From positions 75,465 through 139,464 of the forward strand of contig CBDDBH010000020.1 of assembly GCA_965225625.1 (NCBI GenBank): a stretch of 64,000 bases of DNA, in the 5' to 3' direction. The DNA comes from CBDDBH01 sp965225625. Its GTDB lineage: Bacteria > Pseudomonadota > Gammaproteobacteria > JADZEE01. Under the pieces are notes generated by a model. That model searched no databases and was not told the origin of the DNA. It worked only from the letters and a program-made list of their open reading frames with translations. The translations under genes and the position numbers were made by a program. This document shows positions 40,606-49,009 of the stretch, piece by piece (position 1 is the first letter of the stretch; each line of letters opens with the position of its first letter).

Positions 40606-41085
40606 GTGAAGCGTATGCAGGCAATTGTCGCTACAATTCTCCTTTTCGCTTGCACCGTAATCGCGGAAGAAAACGACAGTTCAAGAGCAGTGTATCTACG
40701 ATTCGTTGGTCCACCGGATCAGTCATTTATTGCTCCAAAGCCACCACGAACCCAACGAGTCGTCTTTATCCGTGAACGCGTTATCGAGGGTCGTCCTCAG
40801 CGGCAGCGGAATCCCCAGGTAACACCGGAGCACCTGCTCGTGATCGCATTAGACGACAGTGAGTCTGAACTAGTACGAGAAATCATCCCAGATCCCCGGA
40901 TGGTTCGAGCAGAATTTGTGGACAGCCGAGGGCGGTTCAGATCAAACAGGTGGTACAACAGCAGTGTCGAATTTTCGGTTTTGCTGCCAAACAATTCAGC
41001 TATTGTCGAGCTGGAACTCTATCATCCCGAGTGGACCGGGGAGACATACGACATGCAGTTGGTCGGCAGAACTCAACTTCGCTAA
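40606..41085 (+). CDS. Secreted hypothetical protein next to the M64 peptidase
   Basis: A 159-aa protein of unknown function. The GTG at 40606 has a GAGG site and gives MKRMQAIVATILLFACTVIAEE, a good signal peptide; an upstream ATG at 40561 would add 15 residues. The remainder is a beta-rich domain with IALDDSESELVREIIPDPR and VEFSVLLPNNSAIVELELYHP. It ends 30 bp before the M64 metallopeptidase gene, so the two likely form a unit; it may be an accessory or inhibitor protein, which is inference. Confidence 0.65.
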   Translation: MKRMQAIVATILLFACTVIAEENDSSRAVYLRFVGPPDQSFIAPKPPRTQRVVFIRERVIEGRPQRQRNPQVTPEHLLVIALDDSESELVREIIPDPRMVRAEFVDSRGRFRSNRWYNSSVEFSVLLPNNSAIVELELYHPEWTGETYDMQLVGRTQLR

Positions 41086-41115
41086 AGCAGTAGAAAAATT
41101 AGCTTTTCAACACGA

Positions 41116-43719
41116 ATGCGAACACGAACGCTCAGATGTTGCCGTGAGTTACTTATACTAGCTCTTGCATGCGCTATACAGTCGGCATACAGCGAACCCG
41201 TCACCAAAATTCTCAACAACGGAGATGCGAAGAATCGTATTGATATTGTGGTAATGGGCGATGGATTTACGACAGCCGAATTAAGTGCTTTTGCGACCGC
41301 TGTGCAGACCTTGTTCAACGGTTTCTTCGATGAAGAACCGTTTAAAGAATATAAGTCCTATTTCAATGTACACAGAATTGACGTTGTAAGTACTGATTCA
41401 GGAATAGATCACCCTGAAAACAACGTGTTCAAGGAGACGGCACTAGGCGGGCACTTCAATTGTACCGGTATACAGCGACTTATTTGCGTAGACGCCAGCA
41501 AGGTTAATGTTGTCTTGGATAACAGCGTGGCAGCAGACGAACGAGATATTATACTTGTCATCGTAAATGACCCGCAGAGCGCAGGCACCGCTCAGAGCGG
41601 CATCGGAATTGTCACGACTCACGCCGACTATATAGACATCACCCTACATGAGCTCGGACACAGTTTTGGACTTCTCGGCGACGAATTCGAGACCAATCCC
41701 CCGCCGTGCATCAACAACATTGAGCCATTTCAAGTAAATGTTACCAAGGAGACCGACCGCAATCTCATCAAGTGGAACACTGAAGGTGGCCCGCCTACCG
41801 GTTGGATAGATAGCAATACCTTAGTGCCGACGACTAGCACAACCGATGGAGTGCCCGGGTTATATGAAGGCGCTAAATTTTGTTCTTCAGGCCTATACCG
41901 GCCAACGCATGAGTCGAAAATGCGTGTTTCAAGCAAGCCTTTTGAGCAAATCAATGAAGAACAGCTCATAAAACGCATTTACAACTTTGTGTCGCCAATT
42001 GAAACAATCGATCCGGTCAATCTTGACGTAATACTCGAACAAGGAGCGAGTACAACATTCCGGATAACGACAATGTCTCCTCCGACACAAAGTCTTTCGA
42101 TTGCGTGGTCATTGAATGGTGCGGCGCAAGGAGCGGGGCTCGAGTTCACATTGAACACGACTGGCCTGACCCCGGGCATTTATAACGTGAAAGTCGTGGT
42201 AAAGGACCAAAACCCTAAGGTGCGTAACGACCCTGATGGCGAAATACCTGAAACTCTCGAATGGAGGGTAGCGGTTCAGGACAACGATGGAGTATCTGAG
42301 GCGCCGCTAGCTGATCAAGACCAGCCGAATGTTTCGACCACTGGTGCGGGAACCGCCATCGGTCTGACGACTAACAATTCGCCGCAAAAGGTCGCGCAAA
42401 CTGTCACCGCTGGCCGCGCCGGATTTCTTGCAGAAATCCGACTCCTGGTTGCATGCACATCGGGAGATTTGGACGTCGAAATACAGCGCGTAACAGCTGG
42501 CAATCCGGACGGCACAGTACTCGCTTCAGAAACTGTTCCTGGTTCCGCAATACCGTTTCCTCGGATCTTCAGGAGGGTCATCTTCTCGAATCCTGCATTT
42601 TTCCCGGTAGGGGGCCAGTTCGCGATAGTTTTGAAATCAGCAGGAAGCTGCGGCATCGACCGCGGTCTCGCCAAAACAGAAAGCCAAACACATGCCGAAG
42701 CAGATTATTACACATCAGGAACTGCGTTTTTTGCGAATGCCGCTATCCCCGAGTGGTCTTCGCTTAACAATAGTACCGCCGGAAAGGACTATCCTTTTCA
42801 GACGCTGGTCCCGTTGGACAATTGTCCATTTGTCGCGAACCCGACCCAAGCTGACTTTGACAATGACGGTGCCGGTGATGCCTGCGACGACAGCGATAGT
42901 GATGGAGTCGTCGACGCTGACGATGCCTTCCCTGGCGATCCGAATGAAACAGTTGATACCGATAATGACGGCACCGGAAATAATGCCGACACTGACGACG
43001 ATAACGACCAGGTACTGGACACCCAGGACGCGTTCCCACTCGATGCCAACGAATCGGTAGATACCGATAGTGACGGCACCGGCAATAATGCCGACACTGA
43101 CGACGATAACGACGGAGTGCTGGACACCCAGGACGCTTTCCCACTCGATGCCAACGAATCTGTGGATACCGATAGTGACGGCACCGGGAATAATGCCGAC
43201 ACGGATGATGACAACGACGGGGTGCTGGACACCCAGGACGCTTTCCCACTCGATGCCAACGAATCGGTAGACACCGATAATGACGGCACCGGCAATAATG
43301 CGGACACCGACGACGATAACGACGGGGTGCTCGACACCCAGGACGCGTTCCCACTCAATGCTAACGAATCGGTGGATACCGATAGTGACGGCACCGGCAA
43401 TAACGCCGACACCGACGACGACAACGACGGTGTGCTGGACACGACGGATGCGTTTCCGCTTGATCCCGCCGAATCGGTGGATACCGATAGTGATGGCGTC
43501 GGCAATAATGCCGACACGGACGATGACAATGACGGGATGCCGGACAGCTTTGAGACGGCAAATAATTTTGATCCCTTGAATGCCGCAGATGGGAGCCAGG
43601 ACGCAGATGGCGACGGCTTTACGAATGAACGGGAATTTCGCGCAGGCACAGATCCACACGACGCCAACTCGATACCCAAGGGCTCACTGTTCTGGCTTCC
43701 GCTGATATTGGACGAATGA
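41116..43719 (+). CDS. Secreted M64-family metallopeptidase with thrombospondin type 3 repeats
   Basis: An 867-aa secreted protein. A signal peptide (LLILALACAIQSAYS) is followed by an M64 (IgA peptidase) catalytic domain: IVVMGDGFT near residue 45 and the zinc motif HELGHSFGLLGDEF (178-191). A beta-sandwich region follows, then from about residue 575 a Ca-binding thrombospondin type 3 stretch with five near-identical 35-aa units and a partial sixth. The C-terminus SLFWLPLILDE has no sorting signal. It is probably a surface or secreted calcium-stabilised protease. The partner gene lies 30 bp upstream. Confidence 0.85.
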   Translation: MRTRTLRCCRELLILALACAIQSAYSEPVTKILNNGDAKNRIDIVVMGDGFTTAELSAFATAVQTLFNGFFDEEPFKEYKSYFNVHRIDVVSTDSGIDHPENNVFKETALGGHFNCTGIQRLICVDASKVNVVLDNSVAADERDIILVIVNDPQSAGTAQSGIGIVTTHADYIDITLHELGHSFGLLGDEFETNPPPCINNIEPFQVNVTKETDRNLIKWNTEGGPPTGWIDSNTLVPTTSTTDGVPGLYEGAKFCSSGLYRPTHESKMRVSSKPFEQINEEQLIKRIYNFVSPIETIDPVNLDVILEQGASTTFRITTMSPPTQSLSIAWSLNGAAQGAGLEFTLNTTGLTPGIYNVKVVVKDQNPKVRNDPDGEIPETLEWRVAVQDNDGVSEAPLADQDQPNVSTTGAGTAIGLTTNNSPQKVAQTVTAGRAGFLAEIRLLVACTSGDLDVEIQRVTAGNPDGTVLASETVPGSAIPFPRIFRRVIFSNPAFFPVGGQFAIVLKSAGSCGIDRGLAKTESQTHAEADYYTSGTAFFANAAIPEWSSLNNSTAGKDYPFQTLVPLDNCPFVANPTQADFDNDGAGDACDDSDSDGVVDADDAFPGDPNETVDTDNDGTGNNADTDDDNDQVLDTQDAFPLDANESVDTDSDGTGNNADTDDDNDGVLDTQDAFPLDANESVDTDSDGTGNNADTDDDNDGVLDTQDAFPLDANESVDTDNDGTGNNADTDDDNDGVLDTQDAFPLNANESVDTDSDGTGNNADTDDDNDGVLDTTDAFPLDPAESVDTDSDGVGNNADTDDDNDGMPDSFETANNFDPLNAADGSQDADGDGFTNEREFRAGTDPHDANSIPKGSLFWLPLILDE
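42952..43551 (+). repeat. 105-bp coding repeats (thrombospondin type 3)
   Basis: Five full 105-bp units begin at 42952, 43057, 43162, 43267 and 43372; a diverged sixth starts at 43477. Each codes for a 35-aa Asp-rich TSP3 unit (motifs DTDSDGTGNN, DTDDDNDGVLD, DAFPLD). They differ mainly at third codon positions. Recombination between units could vary repeat number. Confidence 0.92.
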
Positions 43720-43744
43720 ACGCAAAATGGGCAAACGAAACGTG

Positions 43745-43787
43745 CGGGTTTTGGGGGACACCGTTCGCGGGTTTTGGGGGACACCGT
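43745..43787. repeat. Two tandem copies of a 24-bp unit ending in GGGGGACACCGTT
   Basis: The unit GCGGGTTTTGGGGG + ACACCGTT occurs twice in a row at 43744-43765 and 43768-43788, with the second copy leading into the inverted repeat that follows. It is the same pattern as the 14-bp array at 5271, where part of a palindrome arm is copied in tandem. Confidence 0.75.
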
Positions 43788-43931
43788 TAACTTATTAACT
43801 TAATTTTCGGTTTTTGAGAGCCCATCGATGTCCAGGGTTGCATCCAACACAATTCGAACGCCCCCGCTTATCCGTGTCATCCAAAAAGATCGTCCGTCGC
43901 TTTAAGTTAATAAGTTAACGGTGTCCCCCAA
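43774..43931. repeat. Element with 30-bp perfect inverted ends
   Basis: 43774-43803 and 43902-43931 are perfect 30-bp reverse complements (ends TTGGGGGACACCGTTAAC and GTTAACGGTGTCCCCCAA) around 98 bp of unique sequence. No transposase is inside. It has the shape of a REP doublet or a small non-autonomous element and fills most of the gap between the M64 and amidohydrolase genes. Confidence 0.85.
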
Positions 43932-44053
43932 TTTCCCGTTCGTAGTTAGCTCTGGTTAGCCGGACCCGCCACGCCCGCGCACTAGCCCAATAGGATTTGG
44001 AGCACCGCTCCGGCACACGAAAAATACCGCCGTCCGGTGCATAATCACGCTCT

Positions 44054-45844
44054 ATGCGTCGCACGGATAGATGTAGGGCTTCGGTACGTCCGCCCGGTAC
44101 GTGGCAGGCCCTGCGCCTCCTGCACATGCTGTACCTGCTCTGGTACGGCATGGCTCTACAGGCGCAGTGTCCGCCGGCCGAGCAACGCGGCGCGCCCGCG
44201 GACCGGTTGTACGTCCACGGCACCGTGCTGAGCATGGACGAGGCCATAGGCACTGCGACGGCCGTGGCTGTGCGGGACGGCAGGATCGCAGCCGTCGGTG
44301 ACGACGATGCTGTTTCGTGTCTGCAGGGGCCCTCCACGCAGGTGACCGATCTGGTGGGGCGTACGCTGCTCCCCGGGTTCATAGACTCCCACTCGCATCT
44401 GGCCTATGTCGGTATCTACAACGAACACGCTGCGCCACTGTACGGTCCGCCCATCGGCACGGTCGACTCGATGGAAGGACTGTTGGCGGCGCTGCGCGAC
44501 CGGGCAGCTGCAACCCCGGCTGGTGAATGGGTCTATGGGGTAGGCTACGACGACACGACGGTGCGCGAACGACGCCACCCTACGCGCCATGATCTGGACC
44601 GCGTCTCCACGCGCCACCCCATATGGCTTTATCACATGTCGTTTCACTATGCGGCAGTCAACACGCTCGGACTGACGCGACTGGGCATTACCGCGGACAC
44701 GAAGGATCCGGCGGGCGGAACGGTACACCGGGATCCGGGCACACGAGTGCCAAACGGTTTGCTTGAGGAAGGTCCGGCCCTGCAACTCGGGTTCGGTTAC
44801 GATCTGCCCATCACGGATGAGGAGGCCATCCAGGCTATCCGAGGCGCTGCCGACCTATACGCGAGCCGCGGATTTACAACGGCGCAGTCGGGGCAAGCGA
44901 GCGTCCGCCAGTTTCAATTGATGCAACGCGCCTACACCGAAGATGCGTCCCCCTCGGTGCGCTTGATGGTGTATACGGACCGTCCCGCCACAGCGGAACT
45001 GCTGGCGGGCCGTCTGCAGCCAGATCCCGCCGTCCATCCGGATATGATGCGCATTGCGGCGGCGAAGCTTTTCGCCGACGGCGCGATCCAAGGCTATACG
45101 GCCTATCTGCGCGAACCCTACTTCCGGCCGCCCGGGGACAAAGCGGATTTCCGGGGATATCCGCAGCAGACCATAGAGGAACTCACGGACACTCTGTCCA
45201 CGTACTGCCAGCAAAGTCTGCGCGTGGCGGTGCACGCAAATGGCGATGCGGCAATCGATCAGGTTCTCGATGCCTGGGACAATGCGCGCCGCGCCGTCGG
45301 CCGCTGCGACGATCGCCTGGTCATCATCCACGCGCAAATGGCCCGTCGAGAGCAACTCCAGCGCATGAAGGTGCTCGGCGCCATCCCATCCTTCTTCATC
45401 CTGCACACGTATTACTACGGCGACGCGCATATTGCCCAGTTCCTCGGCCGCGAACGCGCTTTCGAGATCTCCCCGGCGCGCTGGGCGCGCGACCTCGACA
45501 TCCCCTACACCATTCACATGGACTCACCGGTGGTACCCGTAAACGCTCTGGATCTGCTGTGGGCGGCCGTCCGCCGCAACACACGCTCGGGCGTGGTACT
45601 CGGACCAAAACAGCGTGTCGATGTCCTCGATGCGCTGAAAGCAATGACCATCAATGCTGCCTGGCAGTACCGCCAGGAAGACGTTAAGGGATCCGTAACG
45701 CCGGGAAAGTTCGTAGACCTCGTTGTGCTCTCGGCGAATCCGCTCGTCGACCCTGGGGGGATCCGCGACATCCGCATCGAGGAGACCGTGCTCGGCGGGC
45801 GCGTCGTCTATCGGCGGAATCAGGCCCGAGACGCCGGCGAATAA
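44054..45844 (+). CDS. YtcJ-like amidohydrolase
   Basis: A 596-aa metal-dependent amidohydrolase of the YtcJ/AepA group. The metal motif DSHSH lies at residues 111-115, with further ligands in HANGDAAID and the HMDSPVVP segment, and the C-terminal beta domain (GSVTPGKFVDLVVLS). The group hydrolyses formamides and related amide or cyclic substrates. The N-terminus has a hydrophobic stretch (LHMLYLLWYGMALQAQ) suggesting export or a membrane anchor, unusual for the group. Base use is GC-rich compared with the M64 neighbour. It is the last clear chromosomal gene before the islands. Confidence 0.88.
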   Translation: MRRTDRCRASVRPPGTWQALRLLHMLYLLWYGMALQAQCPPAEQRGAPADRLYVHGTVLSMDEAIGTATAVAVRDGRIAAVGDDDAVSCLQGPSTQVTDLVGRTLLPGFIDSHSHLAYVGIYNEHAAPLYGPPIGTVDSMEGLLAALRDRAAATPAGEWVYGVGYDDTTVRERRHPTRHDLDRVSTRHPIWLYHMSFHYAAVNTLGLTRLGITADTKDPAGGTVHRDPGTRVPNGLLEEGPALQLGFGYDLPITDEEAIQAIRGAADLYASRGFTTAQSGQASVRQFQLMQRAYTEDASPSVRLMVYTDRPATAELLAGRLQPDPAVHPDMMRIAAAKLFADGAIQGYTAYLREPYFRPPGDKADFRGYPQQTIEELTDTLSTYCQQSLRVAVHANGDAAIDQVLDAWDNARRAVGRCDDRLVIIHAQMARREQLQRMKVLGAIPSFFILHTYYYGDAHIAQFLGRERAFEISPARWARDLDIPYTIHMDSPVVPVNALDLLWAAVRRNTRSGVVLGPKQRVDVLDALKAMTINAAWQYRQEDVKGSVTPGKFVDLVVLSANPLVDPGGIRDIRIEETVLGGRVVYRRNQARDAGE

Positions 45845-45894
45845 GCGGTCCACGATGAGGGGTTGTCTTTGCCGCTAGGAAAGGACGCCGCTTG

Positions 45895-45945
45895 AATGGT
45901 GCCGGAGAGGTGACTCGAACACCCGACCTACTGATTACGAATCAG
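45895..45945 (-). other. attachment-site-like fragment: 3' end of tRNA-Thr(CGT), copy 1
   Basis: On the minus strand the 51 bp contain the anticodon arm CTGATTCGTAATCAG (anticodon CGT), a complete T-arm GGGTGTTCGAGTCACC and the acceptor end CTCCGGC with encoded CCA. The 5' half of the tRNA is missing, so this is a fragment of the type left by site-specific integration into a tRNA gene. An identical copy lies at 46781-46831. Confidence 0.9.
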
Positions 45946-46115
45946 GGGCCCGAGTATCATCTAACCCTTTGACAAAATTGAATATTCTTCTCATTTGATT
46001 GTCCCTTGTTTGCGTCAATTTGCCTCCTAAAACCCCTGCTTGTCGAGTTTGCTCAGCTCCCGCCGATGACGTTACGCAAGTCCGTCAGTAAGCTAGCTTT
46101 TGTCTGGACACGATT

Positions 46116-46409
46116 TCACGCAGCCCGAGCACGTACTTCGTTTTTCAAGCGGTCGCCGAGCTGAATGCGGGCTTCCTCCAGGTCGTAATCGGCCTGAAGG
46201 CCCATCCACAAGGTCTCCGAAGTACCGAAATAGCGTGCCAGTCGAAGTGCCGTGTCGGCAGTTACGGCTCGCTTCCCGTGCACGATCTCATTGATGCGGC
46301 GTGGAGCCACACCGATCTCGCGTGCGAGCCGGTTTTGGCTGATCCCCATGGGGATCAGAAACTCGTCCAATAGCACTTCTCCGGGATGAATGTTTTGCAG
46401 CCGCACCAT
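46116..46409 (-). CDS. higA: HigA-family antitoxin
   Basis: A 97-aa antitoxin with an XRE-type helix-turn-helix (ISQNRLAREIGVAPRRINEIVHGKRAV). It binds and blocks HigB and represses the higBA promoter. The ATG at 46409 with an AAGGTGA site is better than a GTG at 46418. The typical HigA opening (IHPGEVLLDEFL) is present. It is second in the operon, about 12 bp after the toxin stop. Confidence 0.92.
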   Translation of the reverse strand: MVRLQNIHPGEVLLDEFLIPMGISQNRLAREIGVAPRRINEIVHGKRAVTADTALRLARYFGTSETLWMGLQADYDLEEARIQLGDRLKNEVRARAA

Positions 46410-46421
46410 GAGCTTCACCTT

Positions 46422-46703
46422 TCAGTGATAATCTACAATCTCTACATTGCGAGCGTTGCCCCGCTGCCAGACGAAGCAGATCCGCCACTGTTCATTAACG
46501 CGGATACTGTACTGTCCCGCTCGACCACCTTTCAGGCGTTCGAGCCGGTTGGCTGGCGGAATGCGCAGGTCATCCAGGGAACGCGCGTTGTTCAGCATAC
46601 GTAGCTTGCGGCGCGCTATTTGTTGAATGTCCTGAGGTAGCCGCCGCGAACGCTGCCCTTGCCAGATCTTCTCAGTTTCCCTTCCCTGGAAGCTTTCGAT
46701 CAT
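46422..46703 (-). CDS. higB: HigB-family mRNA-cleaving toxin
   Basis: A 93-aa RelE/ParE-superfamily toxin with the HigB pattern FQGRETEKIWQG, LDDLRIPPANRLERLKG and the ending YSIRVNEQWRICFVWQ..NVEIVDYH. The Arg and His expected in the active centre are present. HigB cleaves mRNA on the ribosome. It is first in the operon, the toxin-first order of HigBA, and lies just downstream of the palindromic operator. The whole cassette is bracketed by the 51-bp tRNA-Thr repeats. Confidence 0.93.
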   Translation of the reverse strand: MIESFQGRETEKIWQGQRSRRLPQDIQQIARRKLRMLNNARSLDDLRIPPANRLERLKGGRAGQYSIRVNEQWRICFVWQRGNARNVEIVDYH

Positions 46704-46710
46704 TGGCGAA

Positions 46711-46748
46711 CTATAACGCGTTGCGTTATATAACGCAACGCGTTATAG
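46711..46748. promoter_or_regulatory. 38-bp perfect palindrome, candidate higBA operator
   Basis: CTATAACGCGTTGCGTTA (46711-46728), a TA centre, and the exact reverse complement (46731-46748). It begins 7 bp upstream of the higB start codon (46703). HigA proteins bind palindromes in such positions. ACGCG and GTTATA sub-repeats occur within it. Confidence 0.85.
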
Positions 46749-46780
46749 CCCTAAGTAAGAGATTTCGTTAACGCCTTGTA

Positions 46781-46831
46781 AATGGTGCCGGAGAGGTGAC
46801 TCGAACACCCGACCTACTGATTACGAATCAG
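46781..46831 (-). other. attachment-site-like fragment: 3' end of tRNA-Thr(CGT), copy 2
   Basis: An exact second copy of the 51 bp at 45895-45945, 886 bp away. Here the anticodon stem is complete (ACTGA-TTCGTAA-TCAGT). No tRNA 5' half lies beyond it. It sits 183 bp before the integrase start, the usual place for the left attachment site of a tyrosine-integrase island; the intact tRNA-Thr would be expected at the far right end, outside the window. Confidence 0.9.
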
Positions 46832-47013
46832 TTATATAACTATTCTCCGTTATCGATCTCAGTCCATCCGGTTCAATAACTGGTTAATTATCCGATGGAT
46901 TAAATCTATTTACATCCACTTGCATCAAGGGCGTGCGACGGGTATCTTGGCGTTGGGGTGACATAATGGTGACGCAGATGGACGGTGCCTCATCCCTCAA
47001 CCAGGAGCACGCC

Positions 47014-48177
47014 ATGCTGACCGAACGCATCATCCGGGACGCCCAACCCGAGCCGAAAACCCGCATCCTGTGGGACCAGGAGGTGAAGGGCCTGGGTGTC
47101 CGCATCACGCCGAAGGGTACGAAAGCCTATGTGCTCGACTACCGAATGCACGGCCGCCGCCATCGTGTGGTGCTGGCCCGAACGGCCGAGATCTCCTTGG
47201 AGGAAGTCCGCAAGCGCGCCGGTGCCGAGCGGGTGCGGATCCGCGCCGGCGAGGGCGATCTGCTGACGCGGCGGCGCGAGGCGCGTGCGTCACCCACGGT
47301 GACCGAGGGATTGGAGCGGTTCTTCGCCGAATATGTGCCGACGCGGCTGGCAGCGGGCCGCATGGCTCAGGGTACGGTCGATAGCTATCGCCAACAAGCT
47401 GCCCGATACCTGCGGCCTGCCCTTGGCCGGCGGCAGATCGCCGACATCACGCGCCACGACATCGAGCGCATGGTGGCGCCGCTCGCGACGGTCGCACCGG
47501 TGCAGCGTAACCGCGTGCTGGCGTTCACGAGCCGGCTGTTCCGGTTGTTCGAAGATTGGGAGCTGCGCCCGCAGCACACGAACCCTACGCGGGGTATCGA
47601 GCGGGCGCGTGAGGAAGCGCGTGACCGGGTGCTCACGCCGTCGGAGATGACGGCACTCGGTGCGGCGCTGGCACGCGCGGAGAAGGACAAGCCCGCGGCC
47701 GTAGCGGCGATCCGGGTGGCGGCCCTGACGGGTCTGCGCATTGGCGAGGTGCTGGCGATGCGCTGGGAGCACTTAGACACTGAGCACAAAGCCGTGGTGC
47801 TGCCCCACACGAAGACCGGGCGGCGCGTGCACGGCCTGCCCGCGGCGGCGCTCGAGCTGCTCGCGGGCCTGCCGCGCATCAACGGCTACGTGTTCACCAC
47901 CGGACGCGACGCGGCCATTACGTATCAAACGGCCCACGCGGCCTTCGCAACCCTGGCGCGCGAAGCCGGCCTGTCGGACGTGCGCCTGCACGACCTGCGC
48001 CGCACGGTCATGACGAGCGCGGCGCGCGCGGGGGTCGGCACCCATGTACTACGCGACCTGCTCGGGCACAAGACCACGGCGATGGCCGACCGCTACATCC
48101 GGCATGCCGGCGCGGCGGTTCACGAGGCCCAGGAGCACATCGGCGCGGCCATCGACGCGCAGCTGCGGGGCTTATGA
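47014..48177 (+). CDS. Tyrosine-recombinase integrase (P4-type), intact
   Basis: A 387-aa integrase. An N-terminal DUF4102-like arm-binding domain (GLGVRITPKGTKAYVLDYR) is followed by the catalytic domain with Arg (TGLRIGEVLAMRW), His-x-x-Arg (LHDLRRT), His (LLGHKTTAMADRY) and the Tyr nucleophile in DRYIRHAG. It catalyses integration and excision at attachment sites, probably the tRNA-Thr repeat 183 bp upstream. The ATG at 47014 with AGGAG is preferred over 46933 and matches the copy in island 2. Confidence 0.95.
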   Translation: MLTERIIRDAQPEPKTRILWDQEVKGLGVRITPKGTKAYVLDYRMHGRRHRVVLARTAEISLEEVRKRAGAERVRIRAGEGDLLTRRREARASPTVTEGLERFFAEYVPTRLAAGRMAQGTVDSYRQQAARYLRPALGRRQIADITRHDIERMVAPLATVAPVQRNRVLAFTSRLFRLFEDWELRPQHTNPTRGIERAREEARDRVLTPSEMTALGAALARAEKDKPAAVAAIRVAALTGLRIGEVLAMRWEHLDTEHKAVVLPHTKTGRRVHGLPAAALELLAGLPRINGYVFTTGRDAAITYQTAHAAFATLAREAGLSDVRLHDLRRTVMTSAARAGVGTHVLRDLLGHKTTAMADRYIRHAGAAVHEAQEHIGAAIDAQLRGL

Positions 48178-48208
48178 TGGCGCCCGATACACGACGGAGG
48201 TTGGTTCG

Positions 48209-49009
48209 ATGAGCGGAACGGAGACCCCTCCTGAGCCGATCGAATGGTGCCCGCAGTGCGGTTCGCCGGTGATGACGCCGGCGAACGTGCCCATGAGCGT
48301 GGACGCCGGTATGTGCCCAACGTGTGGGCAGAGCCCGATGGCGGCGGTTGTTCAGGACCTCTACGGCCCGGACACGAATCTGGGCGAACATCGAAGAAAG
48401 CTTATCGAGTACTTATCGGAGCTGACTAGGCTCCAGGAGCGCCGGAAAGAGGAGGATCTGCCCCCGTCCTATCAAGAGGCCGTGGACCTCGTGAAGCGGT
48501 ATCCCTGGCCCGACCCTGAAGACCCCGAGGCTTGGGCCACCTTTGGGCTCATTTTACACTGTGTGATCTGGGTGGATGGACAAGGGATGCTGATAGAAGA
48601 GCGCATCCGGGAGTTGCTTGAAGTCTGGCGAGACGAAAGCGAGCGGAAGTGGGATCGATTTTGGGTGCAGGAAGCGCTCGAAAAAATCGCAGCTCAGGCG
48701 CAGAAGGATCATCCACTCGCCGTTGAGATCTTCCAACGGCTGGCGAGCGGACGCCTCAACCGTCCGAGAGGTCGGTGCGATCCGCGGACAGATGAGGTTC
48801 GCAATACGAGTGTCGTCACGGTGATCGGGCATTTGCAGAGCCTGGGCATGAATCCGACGCGAAATGAAGTGAGCCCGGAACATTCCGCGTGCGATGCGGT
48901 CGCGGAAGCGACCGACTTGGAGTTGCCGACGGTCGAGACGATTTGGAAGCGGCGGACGGGCACGCAAGCAAACCGACACAGGACCAGGGGGCAGTACGAT
49001 GGGGCATGA
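48209..49009 (+). CDS. Zinc-ribbon protein with island-conserved C-terminal domain
   Basis: A 266-aa protein of unknown function. The ATG at 48209 follows GGAGG. The N-terminus is a zinc ribbon (CPQCGSPV near residue 14, CPTCGQSP near residue 36). The middle is Glu/Asp-rich and helical. The C-terminal block (MNPTRNEVSPEHSACDAVAEA, WKRRTG) matches the C-terminus of the protein at 61637 in island 2 (TATRNGDSPPYSACDAVAAV). It follows the integrase directly and overlaps the DUF932 gene by 11 bp. Confidence 0.7.
   Translation: MSGTETPPEPIEWCPQCGSPVMTPANVPMSVDAGMCPTCGQSPMAAVVQDLYGPDTNLGEHRRKLIEYLSELTRLQERRKEEDLPPSYQEAVDLVKRYPWPDPEDPEAWATFGLILHCVIWVDGQGMLIEERIRELLEVWRDESERKWDRFWVQEALEKIAAQAQKDHPLAVEIFQRLASGRLNRPRGRCDPRTDEVRNTSVVTVIGHLQSLGMNPTRNEVSPEHSACDAVAEATDLELPTVETIWKRRTGTQANRHRTRGQYDGA

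Noticed and set aside
42715..43784. Long open frames on the minus strand (314 and 328 codons)
   Set aside because: They are shadows of the Asp-rich thrombospondin repeat on the plus strand; the repeated low-complexity translation has no family match and no ribosome site.
45895..46831. Intact tRNA-Thr genes
   Set aside because: Both copies contain only the anticodon arm, T-arm and acceptor 3' strand; sequence upstream does not form a D-arm or 5' acceptor strand.
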